A program made the position numbers and the translations under genes. The notes below the pieces were generated by a model, which was not told where the DNA came from, did no database searches, and saw only the letters and a program-made list of their open reading frames with translations. Of a stretch of 64,000 nt of DNA, positions 12,003 through 23,100 are shown piece after piece. The stretch is taken from contig JAGMVK010000001.1 in assembly GCA_020747065.1 (NCBI GenBank), positions 2,666,001 to 2,730,000 of the forward strand, given 5' to 3'. Position 1 is the stretch's first letter. Each line of letters begins with the position of its first letter. Source of the DNA: Cadophora sp. MPI-SDFR-AT-0126 (lineage: Eukaryota > Ascomycota > Leotiomycetes > Helotiales > Ploettnerulaceae).

Positions 12003-12894
12003 ATTTGGGCAGGCAGGCTGGGTTTACGAGACGAGGACATTTGACATCTACGAACACACCATCACAAAAGGATTGCCTTCCAACTTCGGCAGTCTCCCTC
12101 AACCTTCGGACTTCACACGTAAGGCTTATCTATTTAATTATTCGACCAACTCGCATTGCGCATATACAATACTTTGGCATTTCGCATCTGCATTTGCATT
12201 TACACGGATCTTGGCGCGGATTCGTCTTTATACCCTTCCTTCCTTGCTTCCTATCATCACATTTTTTGCATGTACGCATGCAGCGCATCGAAGGAGCGAC
12301 TTTTTGGACTTGCTGCAATCTTTTTATTGTTAGGATACCCTCCTTCCGCTTTTGAACGGCTGGCTCTTGAATATCACATGTTTGTTTTGGATATTGAGAG
12401 GAGCTCGGGCTCGTTTGGCCGGTCGAGGCTGTTCGTTGTAGTAGTACATAAGACATAATGTATATAATGTGGGTGGGAGGACGAGAGTGGACATGCATGA
12501 AGAAATATGGATGCCTACTACGATAATTGCTCTCTTATTCCGCATCCTCCGATTCATCGTGACATTGATCTTCTAACGGACTATTGATTCTGTCCCAATG
12601 GAGAGCATTAGATTTAAGTCGAACCTTGGATTGTATGCACGCTACATCATCTCATCGCGCTCCAATCGCTGTACTGTTAGAACCAGTTGTCAATGGATGG
12701 GTCAGAGCCTTGTGTGAGATTAAGTGACGAGATTATTAACTTAAGGGAGATGAGCATAGTATGCTTTTCAGCTTCCAATATCTAGATTCTATACAAAGCG
12801 CTCTAAAGCTGAGGTCTATCTCAATAGCAAATGAGTCTACCTCACCAAATTCCAGAGAATGAACTCCCGCACTTTAGGTGGCGGCAAGCAGTTT
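12003..12894. other. Intergenic, convergent 3' ends
   Basis: This 892 bp stretch separates the 3' ends of the LIM gene (+) and arsH (-). Only short frames without domains are present, and the T-rich runs near 12200-12350 are probably LIM 3' UTR. I see nothing else. Confidence 0.5.
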
Positions 12895-14133
12895 CTACAT
12901 CGGAACATTCTGCTCCACAACCGACTTCTCCCTCTCCCTCACCTCCCTCTCTCTCTCCGCCTCCGCCTTCCTAGCCCTCTCCTCCCTCTCACTATACCTA
13001 TCCGAAAACAAACCAAAATGCGGCCTCATCACAATCGTATACTTCACAAACTCCTCCATACAATCCACGATCCTGTCGCGGTTCCCACTAGGCTTCATCC
13101 TACTCCCGCCTTCCGCCTCGTCGTCTTCGGACGTGAATTGCGTGTAGGCTTGCGGGACCGAGGATTGGTTCGGGATCACGAACATGCGCATCCAGCGGCC
13201 GAGGATGCGCAGCGAGTTGACGGCGTTGAAGGATTGGGAGCCGCCGGACACTTCGGCGACGGCGAGGGTGCGGCCTTGTGTTGGGCGGACTGAACCGACG
13301 GAGAGGGGGATCCAGTCGATTTGGTTCTTGAAGACTGCTGTCTGGTTTCTGTTAGTAGTTTCTTCGTGTGCAAGTAGATAAGTTCGGTAAAGATTGGGTA
13401 GGCTTACCAGATTCCCGTGCTGTTCGGGCGAGATCCAAACCTGTCCATCGCTCCACCGACTCAGATCTCTGAGTTCCTGGACTTTGGGGTGATTATGCTG
13501 GACGTCGTCTTTGACGGGTAGACCTGCTGGGTCGTAGATCCGGACATCGCAGCCGAGCCTGAACAGGATCCGGGATGCTTCGAATGCAAGTAGTTTAGAG
13601 TAAGACCTAGATCAATCAGTCAGTATCCATTTGCACATCCTTTGATCATCGCCTCGGATAATCTCGAGTTAAGATATCAGGGTATGGATCTCTCACCTGG
13701 ACCGCAAACTCCCATACAGCACCAGCACTTTCAATCTTTCGCCAGTGGCATTTAAATCCGCCTCAGCTAATTTGATAACAGTGCTCAATTCCAACTTGCT
13801 GATCCAGTCACTTGACGTTACTTCCGGATCGAGGAGAAATAGCCGGTATTTCTTCCGTACATCGGCGTCGTCTTTCTCTTCCGGGATGGCCAGTGATCGA
13901 AAAGAGAAAGCCGGATCAGCTTCGATATGCTCTACTTGTCGTAGAACCGAGGTATTGTTTAAGTCGCCGTTGATGGCGACAGTTCCAGGCATTGAATTTA
14001 TGAAGCGGATGCTGGCTGGTTTGAAGACTTTAAATGTTTGCTTGCTAAGAGTAGCTGGGACCTTTATTTCGTTAGCGACAGTTTCGAATACATTTTGAGC
14101 CGAACTTACTGCACGCCGCAAACAAATAGACAT
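12895..14133 (-). CDS. arsH: ArsH-type NADPH-dependent FMN reductase
   Basis: Exons 14133-14110, 14061-13697, 13606-13408 and 13341-12895 give 344 aa. The core is flavodoxin-like: the FMN phosphate loop is [14 protein letters not shown], followed by the WISPEQHGN and FKNQIDWIP segments characteristic of ArsH. The C-terminus is a charged helix rich in Arg/Glu. ArsH enzymes reduce flavin with NADPH and oxidise trivalent organoarsenicals or reduce quinones and azo dyes. No other ars gene is nearby, so arsenic resistance is not supported by context. An alternative start at 13992 (MPGTVAING, 313 aa) matches typical fungal ArsH N-termini better. The longer form adds a basic, hydroxylated leader split by a 48 nt intron with GTAAGT and GCTAAC signals. 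Which start is used is open. Confidence 0.88.
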
Positions 14134-14581
14134 CAGTGGGCCAGAGCAAATTTGTATCAATCGCAGTCTTTCTGAATGTAGTGAAGAAATGAAGGAGTCG
14201 GGCACGACTTGCGAACAACGTCCTATTTGAGATATTGAAGAAAACAACACTCGCCTACGACGACATCCCAAAAAGATGTCACTGCTAGGCTGTGATTGGT
14301 CAACAATCAGTGGGCGGTGCGGTCCACCCCGGCTTTGCCCACATTTCAGGGACTCTCGCTTACTCAGTGGCAACAAACGAAAATGTCTTAAATGTGTTTA
14401 CTAAGGTCAAACGCGAAGCCTTTTTTTCAGGAGCCGATTCTGTACACACTCTCTAAATTCTATTGGAAAGTAAATCTAAGGGATACTTAAGCCCGAAACC
14501 CTTCAAAGACTGGTACGGATCACACGGCGGACTTCCGCTGCTACTTCCATCCATTTGTCATGATCCAGAGATCCAAAACAA
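14134..14581. other. Intergenic, arsH promoter region
   Basis: This 448 bp stretch holds the arsH upstream region and the 3' end of the dehydrogenase gene, both on the minus strand. The frame upstream of arsH stays open for about 80 codons but reads like leader sequence. I see no defined regulatory motif. Confidence 0.45.
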
Positions 14582-15609
14582 TCAAGAATAGTAGACAGCG
14601 TCCTGAAGTGCCATTTGTAGCTCCTGCGGTTTACTCTCAACTTCCTTCACTCTAGCCTTCAACTCATCAACATCCCAGTTAGCCCAGACAAACCTGCCAT
14701 GCAAGAAGTCCGCTTCAGCACTTGCGAGCCACACGCAGAAATTCCCTGGTAGTTTAGCTGCCATCTATGTTAGCTCGTCTCATATATCTAAACAGAACAG
14801 ACAGAACTCACGATCATCGTACACAAACTCGCCACCCTTCACGCTACCCATGTCACTAGCGATAGTCCCCGGCTGCACATTCACGACCTTCAACCCGGGG
14901 ACCTCAGTTGCGAGATACTCAACCATCTTCGCACCAGCGATCTTGGATACTGCGTAAGCAGACATGCCTGCCAGCTTCTCGATCGCGGGGAGATGTCCGG
15001 CACCGCTGGAGATGTTGAGGATCGTGGCTTTGCTAAGTGTCTTCCCATTGATGAACTCTGTGCGCGAGAATGGCATGAAAGCACGAATGGTGTTGAATGT
15101 ACCCCGCACATTGACGTCGACGTGATTCCACCAATTGTCTGCATCTGCGTCTAGGATACTGGCGGGCTGGTTCAGATAACCTGCATTCGCGACCAAAATG
15201 TCGAGCTTTCCGAACTCGCTATGCATCCTCTCCAATGCGGAGTAGAGGGCATGGACGTTGGTGGTGTCAGCCACTGCATAGAATACTTTGAGTTCTGGAG
15301 CATGAGGTGAATCAAGAATGGCCTTTTGAGAAGCGATGAGGACATCCTCTCTGCGTCCTAGAATGCCCATGTTGGAAGCGCCAGCGAGGGCAAACGAGAG
15401 TGCGATTTGTTTGCCGATGCCAGTCCCGCCGCCAGTGATGATAATCTTCCAAACATTAGTTGACGCCGATAACAAATACGGAGAAGGAGACTGATACTCA
15501 CCGATTTGCCCTTTGCCGATAGATGAGGCTGCGTTGGGTCAATAGCTAGGGTGGGTTTGGTATGGTAGGTCTTGGTGTAGCTTGGGAAAATGGGAGGGGG
15601 TGTGGACAT
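14582..15609 (-). CDS. Short-chain dehydrogenase/reductase (SDR, classical type)
   Basis: Three exons (15609-15502, 15445-14812, 14757-14582) give 305 aa. The nucleotide-binding motif TGGGTGIG follows the first splice junction. The NAG motif (LVANAGYL), the catalytic serine in LNISSGAG and the YAVSKIAG active-site Tyr/Lys pair are all present, so the enzyme should be active. The third junction uses the second of two nearby AGs (14758), which restores the frame and gives KLPGNFCVWLAS, a usual fungal SDR C-terminal segment. The substrate cannot be told from sequence. It lies upstream of arsH in the same orientation, 448 bp away, and a link is possible but unsupported. A TATA-like element is 113 bp before the start. 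Confidence 0.92.
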
Positions 15610-15721
15610 TTTGGCAGATGAGTGAATTGAGATTTGTGGGTCTTTCTTTAGAAACAGAAAGCTAGATAGACTAGATGATCTTTGAATGGATTGATGGGAA
15701 GTGACTGATGTGAACCAGTGG

Positions 15722-15731
15722 TTTATATATA
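15722..15731 (-). promoter_or_regulatory. TATA-like element of the SDR gene
   Basis: On the minus strand TATATATAAA lies 113 bp upstream of the dehydrogenase ATG, a plausible TATA-box distance for a fungal gene. Position and composition are the only support. Confidence 0.4.
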
Positions 15732-16567
15732 TGTTCAGAGACGGAGGAAGGGCTATATGCCAAGGATATGGTCGAAGCACCTTCTCGCAATCACTCACCA
15801 CAAGACGGAGTTGAAAATTTTGCTAACAGAAGTGGAGGATAAACAGCACTGAAGCGAAATCTTGTAACACAGAAAGTCCTACTGTATTCTCAATCGGTCG
15901 CGGTTGTTGTTCTCGAAAGACACGAGATTGCTAAGCGAACCCATGAGGAACTCGGAGATCCGAGTGGATCACTGAATCTTGAACCACGACTATTACCCAG
16001 CAGTACAAGAGACCCCGACGTAAGCTTAGACGATATTTGCTTACCAACGAATGATGTGGGAGAAGGTTCTACCGTGAACGATGGTACACTAAACTAGTCA
16101 CGCTTTCTAGGGAACCAATGGTCGTAAGCCCTTCTCATGAAAAGACTTTAGGCGGCCCGAAGCTCTTCCTTCATCACGCCAAGATCCACGTCAAACGCCT
16201 TTCCAAATATTGGAGAAGTCATTTAGGAGAAACCGTTGAAGGTTCTTAGCTAAGTTTCATATCTAGTCCTTCTCCTTCGCTTGGATCTGCTCATATTCTC
16301 AATAAAATTGAAAACATAAGAGCAAACAAACTCAACATATCGCTGTAGCATTACAGACGGGACCAATTTAGTACCTCTGCTATATTATTTAGCCTGATAG
16401 CATTTACGTCAAGTTGAAATGTTTATTTTGTAGAAACCTAAATGGGAATTTATTGAGCGAGCTGGAGGCAATAAGCGAGATTTTCAGGGTTTCCCCGCAA
16501 ATACTTCCGCCAGGATCTTCACTCGGCAAGGAGGACGGGAGCCATAAACGGCAGTAGAAATTCGAAG

Positions 16568-16574
16568 TATAAAT
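16568..16574 (+). promoter_or_regulatory. TATA box candidate of the DUF3237 gene
   Basis: TATAAAT lies 121 bp upstream of the ATG at 16695, on the coding strand, in a typical position for a fungal core promoter. Support is positional only. Confidence 0.45.
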
Positions 16575-16694
16575 TCAGGGGCATTCATGAAAAGAGTAAC
16601 AATTCATCTTCATGGTGTATCTTATTCTCTTAGGGGTAAGATTGTATTATACGCTCGGTCACTACCAAGAAAAAGCCCACTAGAATCCGGCAAA

Positions 16695-17292
16695 ATGTTC
16701 GCCTCTACAGTTCTGCTCGCTCTTTCAGTCCTCACTGGAGTTTTCGCTCATACACATGACCCTGCACCCAAAGCTCCGCGACTCACATATCTTTACACCG
16801 CGAACGTGACTTTGGGGCCAACGATCCAATATGGCGCTGGTTCCAGAGGCAACCGCGTTGCGATCCCCATCATTGGAGGCACTTTCAACGGCCCAAAGAT
16901 GAAAGGTGAGTCTCATAGATCTCTGCCGCATGTTCTTTAAGATCCTGTTCATGAAGAATTTCTTCAATTTCACAACAGAGGTGTCTGACGTCCATATTAA
17001 TTGACTTCATCCAGGTACCATCATCAACCTGGGAGCAGACTGGGGGGTGACCGACAACCTCGGCGTCTTCAATCCAGACACTCGTTATGGCTTCAAGACA
17101 GACGACGGAGCCAACATCTACCTCCAGACCAGTGGGCCTCAAAAACCAGACGGCTTGCTTCATCTACGCCTCCTGTTTGAGACGGGAAATGCAAACTACA
17201 CTTGGCTGAACGAGATTGTGGCAGTAGGTATATTGAAGGGAGGTGCTGGCAGTTACGTTATAATTGATGCTTGGGAGATGGAGAGTCCGTAG
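16695..17292 (+). CDS. Secreted DUF3237 family protein
   Basis: Two exons (16695-16905, 17015-17292) give 162 aa. Residues 1-18 form a clear signal peptide (MFASTVLLALSVLTGVFA). The mature part has the DUF3237 pattern: a leading strand LTYLYTANVTLGP, then GNRVAIPIIGGTF, GTIINLGADWG, ANIYLQTSG and a final NEIVAVGILKG. The intron is 109 nt and restores the frame at GTIINL. DUF3237 proteins are small beta-barrel proteins of unknown function, often secreted in fungi. The upstream ATG at 16587 would add an unlikely N-terminus, so I chose the ATG that begins the signal peptide. Neighbours give no functional clue. Confidence 0.85.
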
Positions 17293-18154
17293 AGCAGAGG
17301 CTTGGAAGCTTGTGTTGAGGTACTGCTAGAGAAAGTTACAATGATAGGCAGCGGCGTCAATTTTGCGTGCCACTGTTCTAGCTGCATGTCACTTCAGTGC
17401 ATAATTTCCTCTAGGCGAGGTTAGTGTACAGCACAATCGGGAAGTGTTTGAAACAAAGCCATCTGCATTATTTGACCGAGTGCTCCTCTTGGAACTTGAT
17501 AGTGCGGCAGTGATTTCGACAACTCGGCACTTCAAAGAGCTGCCTTCGAGCACTGCACTTCAGAGACTCTACAGTCAAAGTGAGTATTGAGGATACTTCA
17601 AGTTCATCTCACAAAGAGACCTGTGCATGAATTCAGAACGGGGTTCTTTGACGATCCCCACAACCAGGACTCACCTTTGTCCTTTTGCTATGGCTCACCA
17701 AAGACTCAAGCATTATTTATTGACGACAACTTTCAAGTTGTGCAGTTCTATGTGACTCTTACATTGATTTTGATAGTACGACTCTCGATTATCAACCTGA
17801 CAGATCGCTAGATGACGTACAACCTCGATACCACGATGGTCTCTCCCACGACAACATTCTAAGCGAGCAACCCATATCCGGCCACGCCAAGCATTGACAC
17901 GCAAGGATAAAGCGATAAGGTTACGCGGACCCCAGCCAAAACAAACAGGCATCAGTCGCTTGATAAGCATTAAATCGTGGTAACCTTAAAACGCAAGCCT
18001 GCATTGGTGCCGAGGTACCCGAAACATTTCGATCTGATCAAAACACCGCTACTTTGTCTTTTCCCAATACCAGAAGCCCATCCTTTCGTTTTTTCGTTCA
18101 TTTGTTTATTGAGAATAATAACCTTGACGCGCACACCTGCTACGGTACCACGAG
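17293..18154. other. Intergenic between tandem DUF3237 and amidase genes
   Basis: These 862 bp hold the DUF3237 3' end and the amidase promoter. Only short frames are seen and no motif stands out. Confidence 0.5.
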
Positions 18155-20192
18155 ATGGCCAGTATCGGGCAGGAGAATAAGAAGGGGTTCTTCAACTATC
18201 CGGAGGCGAAGAAAGGGTGAGATGATTGAATTTTGGGTACATGTGCGGACAACGTGACTGACGATCTTGACACAGACCAGATGTGCCATACAAGAACGAT
18301 AGGAAAGAGAATCCCGCTGTGAGGGGATGGTTCATCTACATCTCAGCACTCATGTACGCCTTGATGACCTCTCATGCGTGGTCTGACATCAGCTCATCTG
18401 TATAGTCTCGAGAATATCTCGTTGATACGGCACACGGTTTGGCGCAACACTGGATTCGGCGACCTACGTAAGATTCGCACATACCTGGAATATTTTGAGC
18501 CCCGATATGATCCAACTGTCGTTCCAACCTCAGCTCTGAAATCTCCGTTTGAAAGCAAAGATGATCTGGCCGTCGACCCCACCGCCGTCCCTTCCCCAAA
18601 GACGTTGTCGAGTCATGGATACTACTCGGTATCTGACTACACAGCCATGTATCTATCTGGAGACCTGACTCCTACGGCTGTCGCCAAAGCTCTGCTTCCT
18701 CTGATACGAAAAGATGCGTCTCCACCTGGCCAGTACTCTGCTGGATGGTTTGACAGCAATGCCGAGATGATCATGGCTGCAGCTGAAGCCTCAACCTTAC
18801 GGTATCAGAAAAAGGCTCCCCTTGGACCATTAGATGGTGTGCCTGCCGCCGTGAAGGACGAGTATGATGTCGAGGGCTATACGACCTCACTGGGATCGGT
18901 GAACGACTACACCGGACAAGCTCCGCCTGGAGAGACGATTACCGCATGGTGCGTGAGGAAGATGGATGAAGCTGGAGCCATCAATTTCGGAAAGCTCCAT
19001 ATGCACGAGTTTGGTTTGGGTATGTGTTTGACTCTCAACTTTTATCCCGAAATTCGCCCCGTTTTCCAAGTATCTCGTGACATAAAACTCACAATTCTCA
19101 GACACATCTGGCAACAACCCCATCAAAGGCACACCACCCAACCCATACAACTCACAGTACTACACCGGCGGTTCCTCCAGCGGCTGTGGCTACGCCGTCG
19201 CCAGCGGGCTCATCCCCATTGCCCTCGGAGGTGACGGCGGAGGCTCAATCCGCATTCCCGCTTCCTTCTGCTCAGTATTCGGCCTCAAGCCTTCCCACGG
19301 TCGTCTCTCTTTCAAGCCCTGCATGAACCACTCCTCAACCTGCGCCGTCAACGGCCCCATCGCCTCAGACATCGCCTCTCTCACAACCTTCTACCAGGTC
19401 CTGGGCACCCCAGACCCATCCTCCATCTTCCCGGCACCTTCTCTAACAATCCTCTCGCCCTCTCTTAAGAAAGTGAAAGTGCTGGGCATACCAGAAGTAT
19501 GGTTCGCACGGTCTACGCCAGCTATACAAAGGCTGTGTCGCTCGCTGATAGACAAGATGGTCACGGTGCACGATTACACCGTCATACCCATCACGATCCC
19601 TTTCCTGTCTGAAGGACAAATCGCACATGCGATGACAGTCTTGACAGACGCGGCAACGCTTCTCCCTGTCACGCATAACCTCACGTCTGCGAATCGGATC
19701 ATGATCGCTCTCGGTACAGTAACACCAGCAACTGACTACGTCCTGGCTCAGAAACTTCGACAGTTGTTGATGCAGCACCTCGCGTACCTATGGCAGCAAC
19801 ACCCAGGCATGATCATCCTGACGCCGACGACAAGCTGCGCAGGCTGGAAGATCGACCACAAAGACGACTTGAAGTACGGTATCAGCGACGGAAACCAGAC
19901 CTTGAAAACCATGGAGTACGTCTGGATGGCCAATTTTCTAGGTTTGCCAAGCTTGACGGTTCCGGTGGGTTATGTGAAGCCGGAAGGGAGTAAAGGGGAG
20001 GGTGAAGAGGCTGTTGAGGAGACTGAGGGACGTGTGCCTGTGGGACTGATGGCTATGGGGGAGTGGTGTGCTGAGGAGGATCTGCTGAGGTGGGGACTTG
20101 ATGCTGAGGGTGTTGGGGAGGAAAGGAGGAGACGGCCGGCGATTTGGGTGGATGTTGTGAACAGGGCGAGGGAGGAGATGAAGAGGACGTAA
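18155..20192 (+). CDS. Amidase signature family hydrolase
   Basis: Four exons (18155-18216, 18276-18353, 18406-19019, 19102-20192) give 614 aa. The amidase-signature core is intact. The catalytic lysine is K197 in AAVKDEYDV. The cis-serine is about S276 in [10 protein letters not shown], and the nucleophile is S300 in [12 protein letters not shown], the spacing expected of the Ser-cisSer-Lys triad. The N-terminus has an extra region of about 120 residues before the amidase domain that does not look like a signal peptide. The C-terminal third matches fungal amidases ([12 protein letters not shown]). Amidases hydrolyse carboxamides; the substrate here is unknown. The introns are 52-82 nt and each junction keeps the frame. 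The first exon is short, so the start is a little less certain than the rest. Confidence 0.92.
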
Positions 20193-23100
20193 GATGAGAT
20201 GTACATTCTTTATGTTCTTGCTTCTCTAGACGATGGAAGGCACAGAAGGTGCTAGCATGAAGTTTGTGAGGCTGTTTGATGCTGAAGAAATCGACAGATG
20301 ACACCAGCTACAGACATAACTTGGCTATAATTGGCATTTTGGCCGCGTGTCCGCTCATTAATATAATTAGCAAGAAGAGAAGATGTTATGTAGATATTTC
20401 ATGATCATCATACAGATGAAGTCTTCTAACCCCTTGTTCCTCTTGTTAGTCCCTTGCTTGGAGTGTGAAGCAACAATGAGTAAGTAGCTGATGTCGATAG
20501 AGACGCTCAATACCCGCCCCTGAAATAGTCGGGCGAGTAAACAAACTGTTTCCACGTCCTCCTTCACTATCCTCCGCGACCACCTCGCCATTAAACTCAA
20601 AGCCACCATCTCGAAAATGCTCAAAGCAGCACCTCCTATCCAAATCAGCCCGCCGCTCGATCCCCACTACCGTCATCCATCAGATCCAAGATCTCACGCA
20701 TTCCCCTGTTCGTATTTCATCCCACGCCTTCGCTCCCATCTCATCCATCCCCTTTACCCAAACCACCTCGCTCGCTAATGGTACATACTTGCTTAAATAC
20801 CACTCTCAACCCAGTGCATGCAATATCAAATCTGTATCCTGTATGCATGGTATATATATCCCAAGTTTACATTATCCATGGTAACAGTCCGCACCCCTCC
20901 TATCTCCATTCCTCCTATCCCATATCGTCTCCTCTCCGATAACAACACCTAAGTACAACATCCCACTCATCCCACGCCCACCCCACAAATTCAAGTTTGG
21001 TATGAGACGGTGTCCTTCCCCCTACAGTATCTCAGCATCTAGCTAGGCACACAAAAAAATGTACTGGGAATACACAGTCCATGCCACGCATGATCCAAAC
21101 AACCATCCATCCATTACCCCCATTTCCCATCGCCCACGCACAAAATCCGGTACCGTACCGACCCATCCATCGCACGTTGTTCCCCCCACGTCCTTCTCAT
21201 CAGCTCATATCCTACTTCTGCGAGAAATAGGAGAAAAGGCAGAAGAGAAGCAAGAAATATCGCCGTCGATATCCACTTCTAGCCTCGGCTTTGAAGCCTT
21301 GTACAGTACCAGGTATATTTGGAAAAATACGATACCTCATTCCAACGAAATCACGTTCTCGTGGTGCGCTGCGGGTAGCCTCTGGTGTGTAAGACTGTAG
21401 ATGTCTGTGTTACTTGATGTTAGGTCACTGGTTCTGAGATGTTGACTCTGGAGTCATGAGTCTCCGAATTCGTACAGGTACGATGCAAACGCCTATGAGG
21501 GGACCGGATAGAAATGATTGTTTCGTGGGCTGGAATATGGGGCATTATTTTGGTATGGGAATTTGCTTCCGCCAATACATCTGCCGGTGAACACAAGGCT
21601 CGCCACGTCTTGCATTCGCCACCTCTAACACATGCTCTTGATAGCTTTGAGATACACTTCCCATTTCATATCTTGATAGGCAGCGTATCTCAAATGATAG
21701 TCTCGGGTAAAGCCTTGAAAGACGGAGCACGGTATGAATTTGGAGGAATGTGAGAACTGATAGAGCGGAGATAACTGTGCAACGGTTTTCTGCAACCTGT
21801 GGTTACACACGTGGAGTAGAGTTGCAGTGGAGTGCAGTGCAGGGACCATGTAGTTGAGGGGTGCTGCTTTGCCTTTGCATTCGTTGGCTTACTCTCTGAG
21901 ATGTGCCGGTATATGCGATCTTGATTCTTGATATGCAGGCGATTAGCATGGAAAGGACGAATGCAGGGGAGGGGAATATGCGGAACAAACAATAAAAGCA
22001 AGGAACTGTTGAGATATGATAGACTAGATGCCAGTATGCTTGGTTTATCTAAAATTACCCTATTGCAGCTAACTGCAAGTTCAAGGAGGCGCTTCTTTCG
22101 TGTTGACTCTTCTAGGATATCAATATAACCGCCTCGTCCAGGCGTTCTGCTGTCGGTAGAGACCGTAGACTTGTACAGCATGAACGAGCCAGCAGGAGCA
22201 GAAGCCAGAGTTCCTGGAGAGCAAGAATTCGCGAGATCGGCAGCTCTGCCGATGCTGTGTAATGGTTACAGTACTCGCTCTGGCAGACATTCCGGGAGGA
22301 GATCCTGCATCCAATCTTCATGGCAGGGATCGAAGAAGGGGGGATCTGGTCTGAACTTGAAAAGAGTGGCTGTGAAGGTTTGGGGTGCGTAACATCGAGA
22401 TCACCGGTTCGATGAGACAAGAACAAGACAAGACAGGGACGCGGCCGCGCTTCGTATGCTCTGCTCTAGTATCCCATGCTGCTCCAAGGAAGCAACCGTG
22501 TTCTGGAACAGAATACGGCATGGCGATCTGGAACGATGCTTGCCTGCTCATGATGGGTGCTGCGATGAGGTCGTACACTGTCCATGTGCTCGCCATACGA
22601 ACCTACGATTGATACCGTGACAATGATGATTCCATTCCCCACTGCCCACTTTGCCTCCCCGGAGTCCTGAATTACTAAAACGGCGTTTGGGAGTCCGTGT
22701 GACTCAAGATCAAGAAATTGGTGGTCATGACAGGAACAAATGTTACCTAAGCGAGGCTGGTCGTTGGACGACCCATTTCCACAGAAGGGGCATTGCTTCA
22801 AGAGAAGGAATCCCCTGATTTCCGTTTTCTCCTTCTTGCTGCGTGCGTGCGGAGAGAAAGGAGTGTTCTGAACGAAACCACAGTGCGGGGAAAAGAATGA
22901 CTGCAGGCACTCGAATGCGGAGCCGAAGTGCCACTGACCTCAATCGTGCCTGCACTTCCACTTTAATCTTATTTCAAAGGATGGGGGCGTTTCTTAACAG
23001 GAGGCTCAATCTCAGAAAAAAGACTGTGCTGAAGTTCGTCTGGCGTTTGCATGGATTGTCTATCGTCTTCATCTTGGAACTCACTTTCCACATTCCTGGC

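Larger units (their letters stand above)
15610..16694. other. Divergent promoter region between SDR and DUF3237 genes
   Basis: This 1.1 kb stretch serves as upstream region for both the SDR gene (-) and the DUF3237 gene (+). Apart from TATA-like elements on each side, nothing coding or repetitive is recognised. Confidence 0.5.

Noticed and set aside
12895..15609. Arsenic-resistance or metabolite gene cluster including arsH, SDR, DUF3237 and amidase
   Set aside because: No arsenite transporter, methyltransferase, core biosynthetic enzyme or shared regulator is present, so adjacency alone does not support a cluster.
21690..22181. 163-codon minus-strand frame
   Set aside because: No domain, no conserved motif, and overlapping frames of similar size on other strands.
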